Part shown: positions 8,584 through 16,429 of the stretch, one piece after another
Layout: every line of letters starts with the position of its first letter
Numbering within the stretch: the first letter of the stretch is position 1
Source: Planctomycetota bacterium
Lineage (GTDB): Bacteria; Planctomycetota; Planctomycetia; Planctomycetales; Planctomycetaceae
NCBI GenBank assembly: GCA_024278285.1
Contig: JAJRTM010000180.1
Span: 1-21,838, forward strand
Direction: 5' to 3'
DNA length: 21,838 nucleotides
The notes under the pieces: generated by a model
What the model was told of the DNA's origin: nothing
The model's database searches: none
Seen by the model: the letters and a program-made list of their open reading frames with translations, nothing else
Translations under genes and position numbers: made by a program

Positions 8584-8997
8584 TCAAGAAAGTTCTTTGA
8601 CCAGATCCGCTACCTTCTTAATATGCCCAATCGCTTCGGAAATTCTCCGTCCCCAAAGGTCATCATCTGGAGTTTTTTTATTTACAATTGATGCCGAGAC
8701 AACTAATCCAATAATATTGGAGGGAACTTCCTCCACCCAATCCTCCTTGGCAGTTGACTTACGTGAAAATCCGGTTGCGTTTACACCTGTCTTGTGAGTA
8801 TGACTTCCCCATACTAGATTTCCGCTAGCGTCTCCAAGTAAAACAACAGATCCCGCCTTAAAGCCTCTGAGATTATTATAATTTTCCAACCTGACGAGGC
8901 CATCAACTCGACCATTAGCCGACACGGTGACATCAGTAGTAATATGCCATCCGTCACCTATCTTATCATGCTTAGTTTCCTGAATTGGAAAAGCCAT
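8584..8997 (-). CDS. Hypothetical protein, 137 residues
   Basis: I do not recognise this family. The protein has no signal peptide or membrane segment. Residues ~15-110 look like an all-beta domain ('GWHITTDVTVSANG', 'GLVRLENYNNLRG', 'GSVVLLGDASGNLVWGSHTHKTG', 'NIIGLVVSASIVNK'). A C-terminal amphipathic helix follows ('RRISEAIGHIKKVADLVKELS'). Start is ATG at 8997, behind a purine-rich GAGAGAGA that could act as a weak ribosome site. The composition is balanced and the frame is open over its full length, which favours a real gene. It is transcribed in the same direction as the ligase-hut operon, but a gap of 273 bases separates them, and it is divergent from the sigma factor. No function can be assigned. 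Confidence 0.6.
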   Translation of the reverse strand: MAFPIQETKHDKIGDGWHITTDVTVSANGRVDGLVRLENYNNLRGFKAGSVVLLGDASGNLVWGSHTHKTGVNATGFSRKSTAKEDWVEEVPSNIIGLVVSASIVNKKTPDDDLWGRRISEAIGHIKKVADLVKELS

Positions 8998-9383
8998 GTT
9001 TATCTCTCTCTAATATTAAAATATTGCCTAAAATCCTTCAGCATGTAATCAAGCTATGCCTTCATTGACTACCATTGAACGCTTCTTTTTGTATTGACCA
9101 GATTCATACCACTCCCCGCCAACCCAAGCTGTGTAATCACCTGTGAACGGTTACACATGATACCAAAATAGCCCGCAACCCAAATATGGATAAAGATGTG
9201 CCAATTCCCTAGGGCAAACAACGCCTAAGATGCAACCACATAATGGAATTCGTCAAAGGCCATAAAGGCGCGCGCTGTTTTATGAAAATAATTATTATAT
9301 ATTCATGGAGTAATTGATTTTGGCTTCTTTAAATATTAGTTTGATGCTCTGATTATGCCTCTTTTTGTGGAGAGCTGCAATTG
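8998..9383. other. Divergent intergenic region
   Basis: This 386-base gap separates the minus-strand hypothetical gene from the plus-strand sigma factor, so promoters for both should lie here. It holds a perfect 7-bp inverted repeat (tgtgtaa 9130-9136, ttacaca 9151-9157), a ccctaggg palindrome near 9208, and a strongly AT-rich block around 9280-9345 just upstream of the sigma gene. I cannot define a promoter with confidence and see no gene or RNA. Confidence 0.45.
9130..9157. repeat. 7-bp inverted repeat TGTGTAA/TTACACA
   Basis: Two perfect 7-base arms are separated by 14 bases within the divergent intergenic region. The symmetry could be an operator or a small hairpin; no neighbouring regulator of a family with a known matching site was identified. 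Confidence 0.35.
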
Positions 9384-10010
9384 ATGGCGAGTACTGAACT
9401 TGATTCTGGAGAGGCAGAGAAACTTATGGATCATGCAAACTGGGCAGGCTTAAGTGATGGCACTGGGGCATGGTTTGAATTTCGTGAGTTTCTTCACCTG
9501 GCCATTCGAGGGCAGGTGATTGAGGTACTGCCGCATGACCATTCCGACATTGTTCAGCAGACTTTTCTCGAAGCCCACCAGCAGCAGGTAGCAGGAAAGG
9601 CGCCTGCTGACCCACGCCATTACCGAAACTGGCTACGGCGGATTCTCATCTGCAATTTAACTGATCGTGTGCGGAGTTCGTTGCGTCAAAAGAGGGACAT
9701 TCGCAAGGAAGTCCGCTTTACTAAAAGGACTGACAATGGCTCGGAGCATCCAACGCTTAATCAGCTTGTCGCAGACCTGAGTTCGCCCAGTGATGTTTTT
9801 TCAAGAGGCGAACGCTCTGATGCAATCAATATTGCACTCGACAGTCTACCGAAAATCAATCAGCAAGTTGTTCGAATGCGATTCTTTGAAGGTCGTAGTA
9901 CACATGAGATTGCCAATTCAATCGGTCGAACAGAACGAGCAGTCGCAGGACTTATTCACCGGAGTTTGCAGAAACTGAAGGAAGACTTACCAGAAAACGA
10001 GAGTCGCTAA
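9384..10010 (+). CDS. ECF-type RNA polymerase sigma factor
   Basis: A sigma-70 family factor of ECF size (208 residues) with region 2 at ~30-100 ('HDHSDIVQQTFLEAHQQ', then the 'YRNWLRRILICNLTDRVR' helix) and region 4 at ~150-200 ('LPKINQQVVRMRFFEGRS', then the helix-turn-helix 'THEIANSIGRTERAVAGLIH'). Region 3 is absent, as expected for ECF factors. ATG at 9384 is preferred over TTG at 9381 because GGAGAG lies 9 bases upstream of the ATG. The gene ends 48 bases before the kinase gene. This adjacency is the well-known planctomycete arrangement of an ECF factor with a Ser/Thr kinase, where phosphorylation or recruitment is thought to control the sigma factor. No anti-sigma factor is visible, which fits control by the kinase. 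Confidence 0.9.
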   Translation: MASTELDSGEAEKLMDHANWAGLSDGTGAWFEFREFLHLAIRGQVIEVLPHDHSDIVQQTFLEAHQQQVAGKAPADPRHYRNWLRRILICNLTDRVRSSLRQKRDIRKEVRFTKRTDNGSEHPTLNQLVADLSSPSDVFSRGERSDAINIALDSLPKINQQVVRMRFFEGRSTHEIANSIGRTERAVAGLIHRSLQKLKEDLPENESR

Positions 10011-10058
10011 TTGCTAGAAGAGGCGACATACGGATAAGCTGCAAACGGATGAATTATT

Positions 10059-13000
10059 ATGACTGACATCAACGATGACTCAAACATTCCGAATGGATTT
10101 CAGAAAATTGATCGAGCGATTGATGATTTGCTTGAAGGAAAGTTGCCGAGCGAGGATGATTTGCTCTCAAGCAATAGCCTTGGGGAATTATTGCCTGCAA
10201 TGCAGATGTTGATTGAGTCAGGAAAAAAGGAGCAGCAAGGAAGTACGCCTGCCGAACCGGAGAGGAAATACTCTCAATTAGGTGGTTACAAAATCCTTCG
10301 AGAAATTGGTCGCGGCGGAATGGGACTCGTCTTTGAGGCAATCGAAATTTCACTTGGTCGGCGGGTCGCGGTCAAGGTATTGACACTCACCGCAATGCAA
10401 AACAAGGAGAAAGTTGCTCGTTTCGAGCGAGAAGCCCAGGCGGCAGCAAGCTTGGAGCATCCACGAATTGTAAGAGCTTATGCTCGTGGCGAAGATCGCG
10501 GGATCTATTACCTGGCGATGCAGTTTATCGATGGCCAGGATCTGGCAACATATATTCGTAAACGCCGAATAATGAATATCAGCGATTCGAATGCACAAGC
10601 CCCGTTATCCTCATCTTTAGGGGTCAGCTATTTCCAAGAGATTGCCCGAATCGGTCAGCAAGTTGCCGAAGGGCTTCACTATGCCCATGAGAACCATGTC
10701 ATACATCGTGATATAAAACCTTCCAATTTAATTTTGGACAAAGAGGGCGATGTTCACATTGCTGACTTTGGACTTGCCACACTGGAAAATTCCACCAGCC
10801 TGACCACAACTGGTAGTACCCTGGGAACGTTGCGTTACTCCAGCCCCGAACAAGCACGCGGCAGCCGTGAGTTCGATGTCCACACTGATATCTATTCGCT
10901 TGGTGTGACACTTTACGAATTGATAACTCTCACGCCCGCCTTCCCTGGTGATGAGCCAATCGGTCTATTGCATGATATCCAGGATAGAGAGCCAATTCGT
11001 CCTTGCAAAATTGTCCCCAAACTTTCGGGTGATCTGGAAAGCGTTATTCTGAAAGCAATGTCAAAAGAGCCACGGCATCGCTACCAGACTGCATTGGAAC
11101 TTGCTGAGGATTTGCAGCGATTTTTACGCAAGCAACCCGTGCATGCCAAACGCCCGACCTTGATGAGGCGATGCACGCGGTGGGTGCAGCGAAACCAGAT
11201 GGCAAGTATTCTCTTTTCGATGACAATGCTTTTAGTACTCGCGGCGAGCTTCATTGTAACGAATGTATGGCCTTACAATGAAGACCTTCAGCATGCATTG
11301 GACGCCACCAATGAATTAGAGGCAAAGCAAGAGCTTCGCATTAAAGAACAGAAAAATGCAGAACGTCAACTTCGTGAGGTTCAGTATGTTGCTGATTTAC
11401 GTGATTCACATCAGGCTTGGCGTGAACGTAATCCAGCACAAGCAAAGCGTTTATTGCGAAAGCACATTCCCATTGGAGACGAAGAGGATATTCGAGGATT
11501 TGTCTGGCGTCGCTTATGGAAACAGTACCATCAAAGTTGCCTGACGGAACTAAAGGGACATCAAGGTGCAGTTTATCACCTTGCCTTTTCTCCAGACGAA
11601 AGAATACTGGCATCATCCAGCAGTGATGGAACTGTAAATCTTTGGGATATTAAGGCCAAATCGCTTGCTGGCACTCTGCGAGGTCACTCAGACGAAGTCA
11701 ATCATATCTGTTTTTCCAAAGATGGAAAAACATTGGCATCTGCAAGCGATGATCGTACAGTAAGGATATGGGATGTTGCTTCTAGAAAGACAATAAAGAT
11801 TCTGACCGGAAATGAAGATCGCGTGTTTGCGGTTGCTATCTCACCGGATGGCAAGACAGTTGTTTCTGGTGGATGTGATCACACAATACGAGTCTTTGAC
11901 ATACAAACTGGGGCCATTCGAAAAATCATTCGAGAGCATACCGATATGATTCAAGATATCGCTTTTTCTCCAGATGGAAAATTGCTAGCCAGTGTCGGCG
12001 ATGACTTCAGGCTTATTTTATGGGATACAGATTCGTATTCCATGCGAATCAGTCAGGTGGATAATAATAGTCGTCTTTTCTGCACAAGCTTTTCGCATAC
12101 TGGAGACATCTTAATTACGGCGGGAGACAAAACTCCGGTTAGAATCTGGAATTCCAACAATGGAAACCAAAGATCAGAACTCCTTGGTGGTACGGTTGGA
12201 AACTCGGTCGCATTCTCGCCGGATGACTCGTTACTGGCGATTGCCAATGCGGGAGGCGCCGTACAGGTTCTCAATTTGACTACGCGGGAACAGATATCTC
12301 TTTTCAATCATAATCAGGAGGCTAATGACGTTGCGTTTTCTCATAATGGTATGACAGTCGCGACTGCGTGTGCTGATGGTATCGTGCGTCTTTGGAGCCT
12401 TCCTCAAATTAAAATGGACGTGCACTCACTCGCGTTTGATCAAAAAAGCGAGACATTTGTGACATCTGGCGCAGATAGCGAAATTACGATAAGAGACTGG
12501 CCTACGGCACGGGTTCTAAAGAAAATTCATACTGGATGGAACCGCCAGTTTCCTATATATGCGATGAGATTGTCACCAGGCGGACGATATCTGGCAGCCA
12601 CTAATTTCGCAAAATTTGAATTCCTTGACCTTTCATCTGGAAAGTTAACTACACATGGTGATTTTACGCAAGGACCCAACTGTATTGCCTTCTCTTTGGA
12701 TGGAAGATATCTCGTTGAAGGGGGAACCGGAAATATTCGGTTTCTTGATCCGGTAAGTGCTCAGGCAAAGGAGATACTTCTCCATAAATCTCGTATCAAT
12801 TCACTTGTTTTTTCATCAGATGGAGAAACGTTATTCTCAGGCTACTCTAATGGCACGCTTGTAATATGGGATGTAGCATCACGATCGCGAATTGACAGCA
12901 TTAAATCTCACTCAGTGCAAGTTGATTTTATTGTTCTACTCCCCAATGAAAGTGCGTTTATTTCAGGCTGTCGTTCCAGTGGCATCATTGAATTGTGGGA

Positions 13001-13322
13001 TGCTAGTACGCATAAGTTAATTGGTGAGATCGAAACAAACTCCAGTGGAATTAGGACACTAGCGGTTAGTCCCGACGGAAGAACTATGGCCATTGGAACC
13101 AGAGATGGAACACTGAAACTATGGAGCCTTGTATCGAAAAAACAGATATTCAGGTATCAGACAGGGGCACTGGAAATTAGAGATATCACTTTTTCTCGTA
13201 ATGGAGCAATATTGGCTTTCATTTTATTTAATTCTGCTGAAGATGGAAAGCTCCATCTATGGCACGCCGCCACGGATCTTGAAGTAGCACATGATTTGGG
13301 GCAACCTCAAGTAGCAAAGTGA
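10059..13322 (+). CDS. Membrane Ser/Thr protein kinase with C-terminal WD40 repeats
   Basis: A 1087-residue Hanks-type kinase. An acidic N-terminal stretch (1-70) precedes the kinase domain at ~77-355: glycine loop GRGGMG (84-89), ATP-binding Lys K106 in 'VAVKVL', HRD at 216-218 in 'HRDIKPSNL', DFG at 236-238 and the 'SSPEQ' activation-segment end, so it looks catalytically complete. One transmembrane helix spans ~381-403, then a charged coiled-coil-like stretch (~406-445) full of Glu, Lys and Gln. From ~495 to the end there are many WD40 repeats ('LAFSPDERILASSSSDGTVNLWD' type units; the first four are clearest, later ones are decayed), probably forming two propellers. The WD40 part would sit across the membrane from the kinase and act as a sensor or scaffold. 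It is probably co-transcribed with the ECF factor upstream. No clear terminator follows. Confidence 0.93.
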   Translation: MTDINDDSNIPNGFQKIDRAIDDLLEGKLPSEDDLLSSNSLGELLPAMQMLIESGKKEQQGSTPAEPERKYSQLGGYKILREIGRGGMGLVFEAIEISLGRRVAVKVLTLTAMQNKEKVARFEREAQAAASLEHPRIVRAYARGEDRGIYYLAMQFIDGQDLATYIRKRRIMNISDSNAQAPLSSSLGVSYFQEIARIGQQVAEGLHYAHENHVIHRDIKPSNLILDKEGDVHIADFGLATLENSTSLTTTGSTLGTLRYSSPEQARGSREFDVHTDIYSLGVTLYELITLTPAFPGDEPIGLLHDIQDREPIRPCKIVPKLSGDLESVILKAMSKEPRHRYQTALELAEDLQRFLRKQPVHAKRPTLMRRCTRWVQRNQMASILFSMTMLLVLAASFIVTNVWPYNEDLQHALDATNELEAKQELRIKEQKNAERQLREVQYVADLRDSHQAWRERNPAQAKRLLRKHIPIGDEEDIRGFVWRRLWKQYHQSCLTELKGHQGAVYHLAFSPDERILASSSSDGTVNLWDIKAKSLAGTLRGHSDEVNHICFSKDGKTLASASDDRTVRIWDVASRKTIKILTGNEDRVFAVAISPDGKTVVSGGCDHTIRVFDIQTGAIRKIIREHTDMIQDIAFSPDGKLLASVGDDFRLILWDTDSYSMRISQVDNNSRLFCTSFSHTGDILITAGDKTPVRIWNSNNGNQRSELLGGTVGNSVAFSPDDSLLAIANAGGAVQVLNLTTREQISLFNHNQEANDVAFSHNGMTVATACADGIVRLWSLPQIKMDVHSLAFDQKSETFVTSGADSEITIRDWPTARVLKKIHTGWNRQFPIYAMRLSPGGRYLAATNFAKFEFLDLSSGKLTTHGDFTQGPNCIAFSLDGRYLVEGGTGNIRFLDPVSAQAKEILLHKSRINSLVFSSDGETLFSGYSNGTLVIWDVASRSRIDSIKSHSVQVDFIVLLPNESAFISGCRSSGIIELWDASTHKLIGEIETNSSGIRTLAVSPDGRTMAIGTRDGTLKLWSLVSKKQIFRYQTGALEIRDITFSRNGAILAFILFNSAEDGKLHLWHAATDLEVAHDLGQPQVAK

Positions 13323-13541
13323 TGATTTCCTTGCGAAGCAAGCACTGGTTGAATTCTTCATGAATTGCTCAAAGAAATAACAATCAGCGCGCGCCTTTGT
13401 GCCTTTTGGCGAATTTAACGGTACTTGAGTAGCTACCGACTGAAGTCCTAGCACTCACGGTTTTTAATGTCTTTAAAAGCACATTGTGTATACCAGTCTG
13501 TACGGACAGGTTACATGGTTAATGAATTGTGACTGAATAAT
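13323..13541. other. Gap between kinase and SDR operon
   Basis: This 219-base gap holds no gene. A short cttgc/gcaag hairpin near 13330 lacks a T-run. No Shine-Dalgarno-like sequence precedes the SDR start. A promoter for the downstream three-gene unit is expected here but cannot be pinpointed. Confidence 0.35.
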
Positions 13542-14294
13542 ATGACAGAAGCTCTGCGATCTTCACGTCGCATTTTTGTGACCGGGTCAACCCGTGGTTT
13601 TGGGTTATTGTTAGCAAAACGACTTGTGAGTATCGGTTGTTCTGTGGGCCTAAATGGCACTATAGCTTCAGAAGAAGCGTGTCGGTTAATAGAAAGCAAT
13701 TCTAATTGTAAGCTCTTTCTCGCCGATGTTTCTGACCACAATTCTGTCAGCGCTGCCATCGACGAATATGAGTCGTCATTCGGGGCTATAGATGTCCTCG
13801 TAAACAATGCAGCTTACACAACAACACCGACCCTTTTGTTAAAGGGATCGCCCATTCAAATGGAAAAGATATTTTCCTCAATAGTTATGGGTACTGTTTT
13901 CTGTACTCAAAAAGTAGTAAAAAAGATGAGAGCTAAAAAAAAACAAGGATTAATTCTGAATATCTCCTCTGTTGCTGTAGCTTTTGACTCACCAGGGACC
14001 AGTTGTTATGCGGCTGCCAAGTCAGCAATCGAAAAATTCACCAGTTGCATGGACGCAGAAATAGCACACAAGGGGATTAGCGTTCGTTCTTTACGGTTGC
14101 CACCTTTAAGCGGCACAGGAATGGCCATGAGTTTTTCTAAATTACAACAAAAACAGACACTTAATGCTTTTGGTGATATCGCTCTCCCTGCAAATGAAGT
14201 AGCAAGTAGAGTTGCTGACTTACTGATTGGCCAAGTTGTCTTGGAAGACCCTATAGGAATTCTAAATTCGCAGGGAATCAACAGTGTCAATTGA
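13542..14294 (+). CDS. Short-chain dehydrogenase/reductase (FabG-like)
   Basis: A 250-residue classical SDR that likely uses NAD(P)H to reduce or oxidise a carbonyl/alcohol, perhaps on an acyl thioester. The Rossmann nucleotide motif TGSTRGFG is at 14-21, NNAA at 88-91, Ser at 142/143 in 'NISSVA', and Tyr156/Lys160 in 'YAAAK'. The fourth member of the usual catalytic tetrad, Asn in an N-x-x-G context, appears to be Ile114 here ('SSIVMG'). Activity may therefore be altered; this rests on an alignment by eye. The start has no good ribosome site. The stop overlaps the GTG of the next gene by 11 bases, so the two are translationally coupled. The substrate is unknown; the neighbouring acyltransferase-like gene suggests a lipid or acyl-amide pathway. 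Confidence 0.85.
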   Translation: MTEALRSSRRIFVTGSTRGFGLLLAKRLVSIGCSVGLNGTIASEEACRLIESNSNCKLFLADVSDHNSVSAAIDEYESSFGAIDVLVNNAAYTTTPTLLLKGSPIQMEKIFSSIVMGTVFCTQKVVKKMRAKKKQGLILNISSVAVAFDSPGTSCYAAAKSAIEKFTSCMDAEIAHKGISVRSLRLPPLSGTGMAMSFSKLQQKQTLNAFGDIALPANEVASRVADLLIGQVVLEDPIGILNSQGINSVN

Positions 14295-15066
14295 GGTCAT
14301 TATTGCAAAGTCGCAAGAGCATTTGGATGCCTGTTTTGAAATTAGGTATCAAGTGTTCGTGGACGAATTAAAGGTATATCCGTCAAAGAATTTTCTCTTC
14401 AATCGAGAAAGTGATGCACTTGATACGGTGGCTACGACAACTAATATTTTAGCGTTAGTTGATGGTGTACCTGCCGCGACCGTGAGATTGTTACGCAGAA
14501 ACAGTGTAATAGCCGCGAGAAACTCGTGGGATTATGGCATTACCTTAGAGCGTCACTTTTGCATCCCTCAAGGAATGCCTGATCAGCTTGCTGAATTGCC
14601 TCGTTCAAGCGTATTGAGAAAATATCGTCACTTAATGATAGCCCCTTTAGTGTGGGCAAAGGCACTGCAAATTGCGGAATACGATGGGATACAAACATTC
14701 GTAGCAGAAGTATTTCCTGAAACTGATAATGTACAACTTGTTGCCCACTATTATGAATTGTTAAGAAATGTCGGATTGGTGTCTGAAAACTATAACTTTG
14801 TCCCTAGAAATGACTCCTGCCAAGTACAGATTAATTCACTTGCGCAAAGCAAAGAAATCCATAGTAGAAGAGAAATTATTAAAAGAATGCCACATGCCCT
14901 TAGATCGTTTCTGCACTTGGGGGCGGTAGTATGTGGAAAGCCAATCCATGTCGAGGCATTTAATGGAATAAGTATTCCGATATTATGGAGCCTGGAAACT
15001 TTGGACACTAATCATAAAAAGATTGTTCATAAGCTGTTGTCGTCTGTTAGTCAATGTACCATTTAG
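14284..15066 (+). CDS. LuxI/FeeM-like N-acyl amino acid synthase-type acyltransferase
   Basis: A 260-residue protein with the GNAT-like fold of autoinducer synthases and N-acyl amino acid synthases. The opening 'CFEIRYQVFVDELKVYP' (17-33) matches the 'R-x-x-V-F' block of LuxI and PEP-CTERM/exosortase-associated acyltransferases. 'DALDT' and 'AATVRLL' (64-70) follow, then a segment with 'ELPRSSVLRKYRH', where the family places its acyl-carrier-contacting strand. Members of this group typically join an acyl group from acyl-ACP to an amino acid or homoserine lactone. The start is GTG with AGGGA about 9 bases upstream, inside the end of the SDR gene. No LuxR-type receptor is present, so a structural or signalling N-acyl amide is more likely than classical quorum sensing. 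Substrate and product are not determinable here. Confidence 0.72.
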   Translation: MSIEVIIAKSQEHLDACFEIRYQVFVDELKVYPSKNFLFNRESDALDTVATTTNILALVDGVPAATVRLLRRNSVIAARNSWDYGITLERHFCIPQGMPDQLAELPRSSVLRKYRHLMIAPLVWAKALQIAEYDGIQTFVAEVFPETDNVQLVAHYYELLRNVGLVSENYNFVPRNDSCQVQINSLAQSKEIHSRREIIKRMPHALRSFLHLGAVVCGKPIHVEAFNGISIPILWSLETLDTNHKKIVHKLLSSVSQCTI

Positions 15067-15093
15067 TCCCACTCTAATCATGGAAAAATACGT

Positions 15094-15801
15094 ATGTTAC
15101 CATCTGATTTCGTAGCCCATCTAAGAAACAAAACTGCCGCCCATCTTGAAGCTATTCAGCAGTCTAGAGCATATAAACAATTCACGAGTCCAGAAAGCGA
15201 TACATTATTCGTCGTAGAAGCTGTTAAAAATATACTGTTGGAAACTTTTTCCTATGGTCCACATGTCACCGAAGCAACATTTACAGCAATTGGAAGATTT
15301 GACAAAAAAAGACCAGATCTTATGAGGAAAGCAATTGAACATGATCTTGATGAAGTTGATCACGGAGAAATTGCTCTGGCTGATTTTGTTCGATACGGGG
15401 GCAATGAGCAGTGGGCTCGCCAGCGTCGGATTACACCTGAGAGCTACGCCATGGCTGGAGCTGTCCGGCTAATTGCAAGCCATGAAAGCCCTTACGCATT
15501 CCTAGGATACATGTATTTATTTGAAGCACTAACACCACAGTTAACTAGCAATGTCCAAAATATATTAAAATCAAGAAATGTACCAAACGAGGGACATGTA
15601 TTTATTGATATGCACGCAGTTGAGGATATAGCTCACGAAAAAGACCTGGCGAATATTATTGAGGAAATTGTAAAAGACTACCCAGATGAGTCCGAGGCAA
15701 TAGAATATGGATTTGATGTATTTTCCGTGGTCTATCCATTACCAATATGGAATGCAATATTAGATCGTATGCAAGGAGATACCAAGCAGGGCCACCGCTA
15801 A
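15094..15801 (+). CDS. Heme-oxygenase-like diiron (HDO/TenA-like) protein
   Basis: A 235-residue all-alpha protein of the iron-containing redox enzyme group with a heme-oxygenase-like fold. A likely metal-ligand set is visible: E82/H83 to H90 in 'EHDLDEVDHGE', E144 in 'YLFEAL', and the H-x3-D-x2-H motif H174/D178/H181 in 'HAVEDIAH'. Characterised relatives carry out N-oxygenation, fatty-acid decarboxylation to alkenes, or other O2-dependent chemistry, and often sit in biosynthetic clusters. Its start is 27 bases after the acyltransferase gene; GGAAAAA precedes the ATG, a poor ribosome site. It probably acts last in the three-gene unit. The exact reaction cannot be inferred, and a non-catalytic TenA-like role is possible. 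Confidence 0.72.
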   Translation: MLPSDFVAHLRNKTAAHLEAIQQSRAYKQFTSPESDTLFVVEAVKNILLETFSYGPHVTEATFTAIGRFDKKRPDLMRKAIEHDLDEVDHGEIALADFVRYGGNEQWARQRRITPESYAMAGAVRLIASHESPYAFLGYMYLFEALTPQLTSNVQNILKSRNVPNEGHVFIDMHAVEDIAHEKDLANIIEEIVKDYPDESEAIEYGFDVFSVVYPLPIWNAILDRMQGDTKQGHR

Positions 15802-15813
15802 CTTTGGATATGC

Positions 15814-15846
15814 CCTCGGGCTATAGATATTTTCGCAAACAATGCT
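15814..15846 (+). pseudogene. Possible short-chain dehydrogenase relic
   Basis: Right after the diiron gene, one frame reads P-R-A-I-D-I-F-A-N-N-A. This matches the 'GAIDVLVNNA' block (81-90) of the SDR encoded at 13542, and the codons for A-I-D and N-N-A are largely identical to that gene. The similarity stops at the CTAG where the small mobile element starts. It may be a fragment of a duplicated SDR gene cut by the insertion. It is only 11 codons, so chance is not excluded. Confidence 0.35.
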
Positions 15847-16014
15847 AGCTGGACAGCGCCAGGTTTGTTTTGAAATATTCTGTAATTCCTTTTGTACAAA
15901 TAAGTTACGCTTCAATTTTAAAATAGAGAACACTCAGGAAACTATTTGCCACAACTTGTTTTGTGTGAACATGTTAGTTCAATATTGATCCTGAACCTGG
16001 CGCTGTCCAGCTAG
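15845..16014. mobile_element. MITE-like element with ~21-bp perfect terminal inverted repeats
   Basis: The left end (15845-15865, begins CTAGCTGGACAGCGCCAGG) and the right end (15994-16014) are perfect inverted copies, 21 bp each. They enclose about 128 bases of AT-rich, non-coding DNA. Both ends start at CTAG, which fits the YTAR target duplication of the IS5 group, although the CTAG may equally be part of the repeat. There is no transposase inside, so movement would need one in trans. Confidence 0.75.
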
Positions 16015-16134
16015 GTTCTGTCAGAAAACTCATGGCTACCGTCGCCAGACAGTGGATCTGAGAAAAACTCGTTATACAACCACGCTCTAGCGAGCGTGGC
16101 TACGTTGGAATTATCGTTTTCTGACAAAGCCTAG
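16011..16134. mobile_element. Second MITE-like element sharing the CTAG junction
   Basis: The terminal inverted repeats are 19 bp with 17 matches: left 16011-16029 (CTAGGTTCTGTCAGAAAAC) and right 16116-16134. The 124-bp unit contains an internal perfect 8-bp hairpin (ccacgctc 16080-16087, gagcgtgg 16092-16099). The TTTGTCAGAAAAC-type end resembles IS5-family termini. It begins in the same CTAG (16011-16014) that ends the first element, so the two are inserted side by side. Confidence 0.7.
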
Positions 16135-16257
16135 TTTGAGATCCCCCAAAGTTTGTGGCCACAGGTGCCAAGAAGGCCCTATTGGGGACATGGCTGTTTG
16201 ATGCGACCCGCAGGTCTCTTTGGTTTCTTTATTAACTAGGGCGGCGTAGCCGGGTGA

Positions 16258-16279
16258 CCTGTCTACTACGAAAGACAGG
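16258..16279. repeat. 7-bp hairpin
   Basis: cctgtct (16258-16264) pairs perfectly with agacagg (16273-16279) around an 8-base loop. There is no T-run, so it is not a good terminator. It lies about 150 bases before the adaptor gene, in its possible leader. Confidence 0.3.
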
Positions 16280-16429
16280 GACAAGGAAGGCCAAGCTGTC
16301 TTTAATACTACTCAGCAAATTTGTTGTTTATATTGAGACGAATGAGTGAGGTGGTGTTGCATTAACACGGAGACTGTCAACGAATTTATAATTGATGAAG
16401 ATCGTTTGTTTATGCTCTTTGGGATCAAT

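Larger units (their letters stand above)
15802..16429. other. Gene-free island between acyltransferase operon and RND operon
   Basis: This stretch of about 630 bases holds no intact gene. It contains a short SDR-like coding relic (15814-15846), two small inverted-repeat elements joined at a CTAG (15845-16014 and 16011-16134), a hairpin (16258-16279), and a block at 16137-16160 resembling the 5' end of the ligase gene. It appears to be a hotspot for insertion and decay. The RND operon promoter should lie in its right-hand part. Confidence 0.6.
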
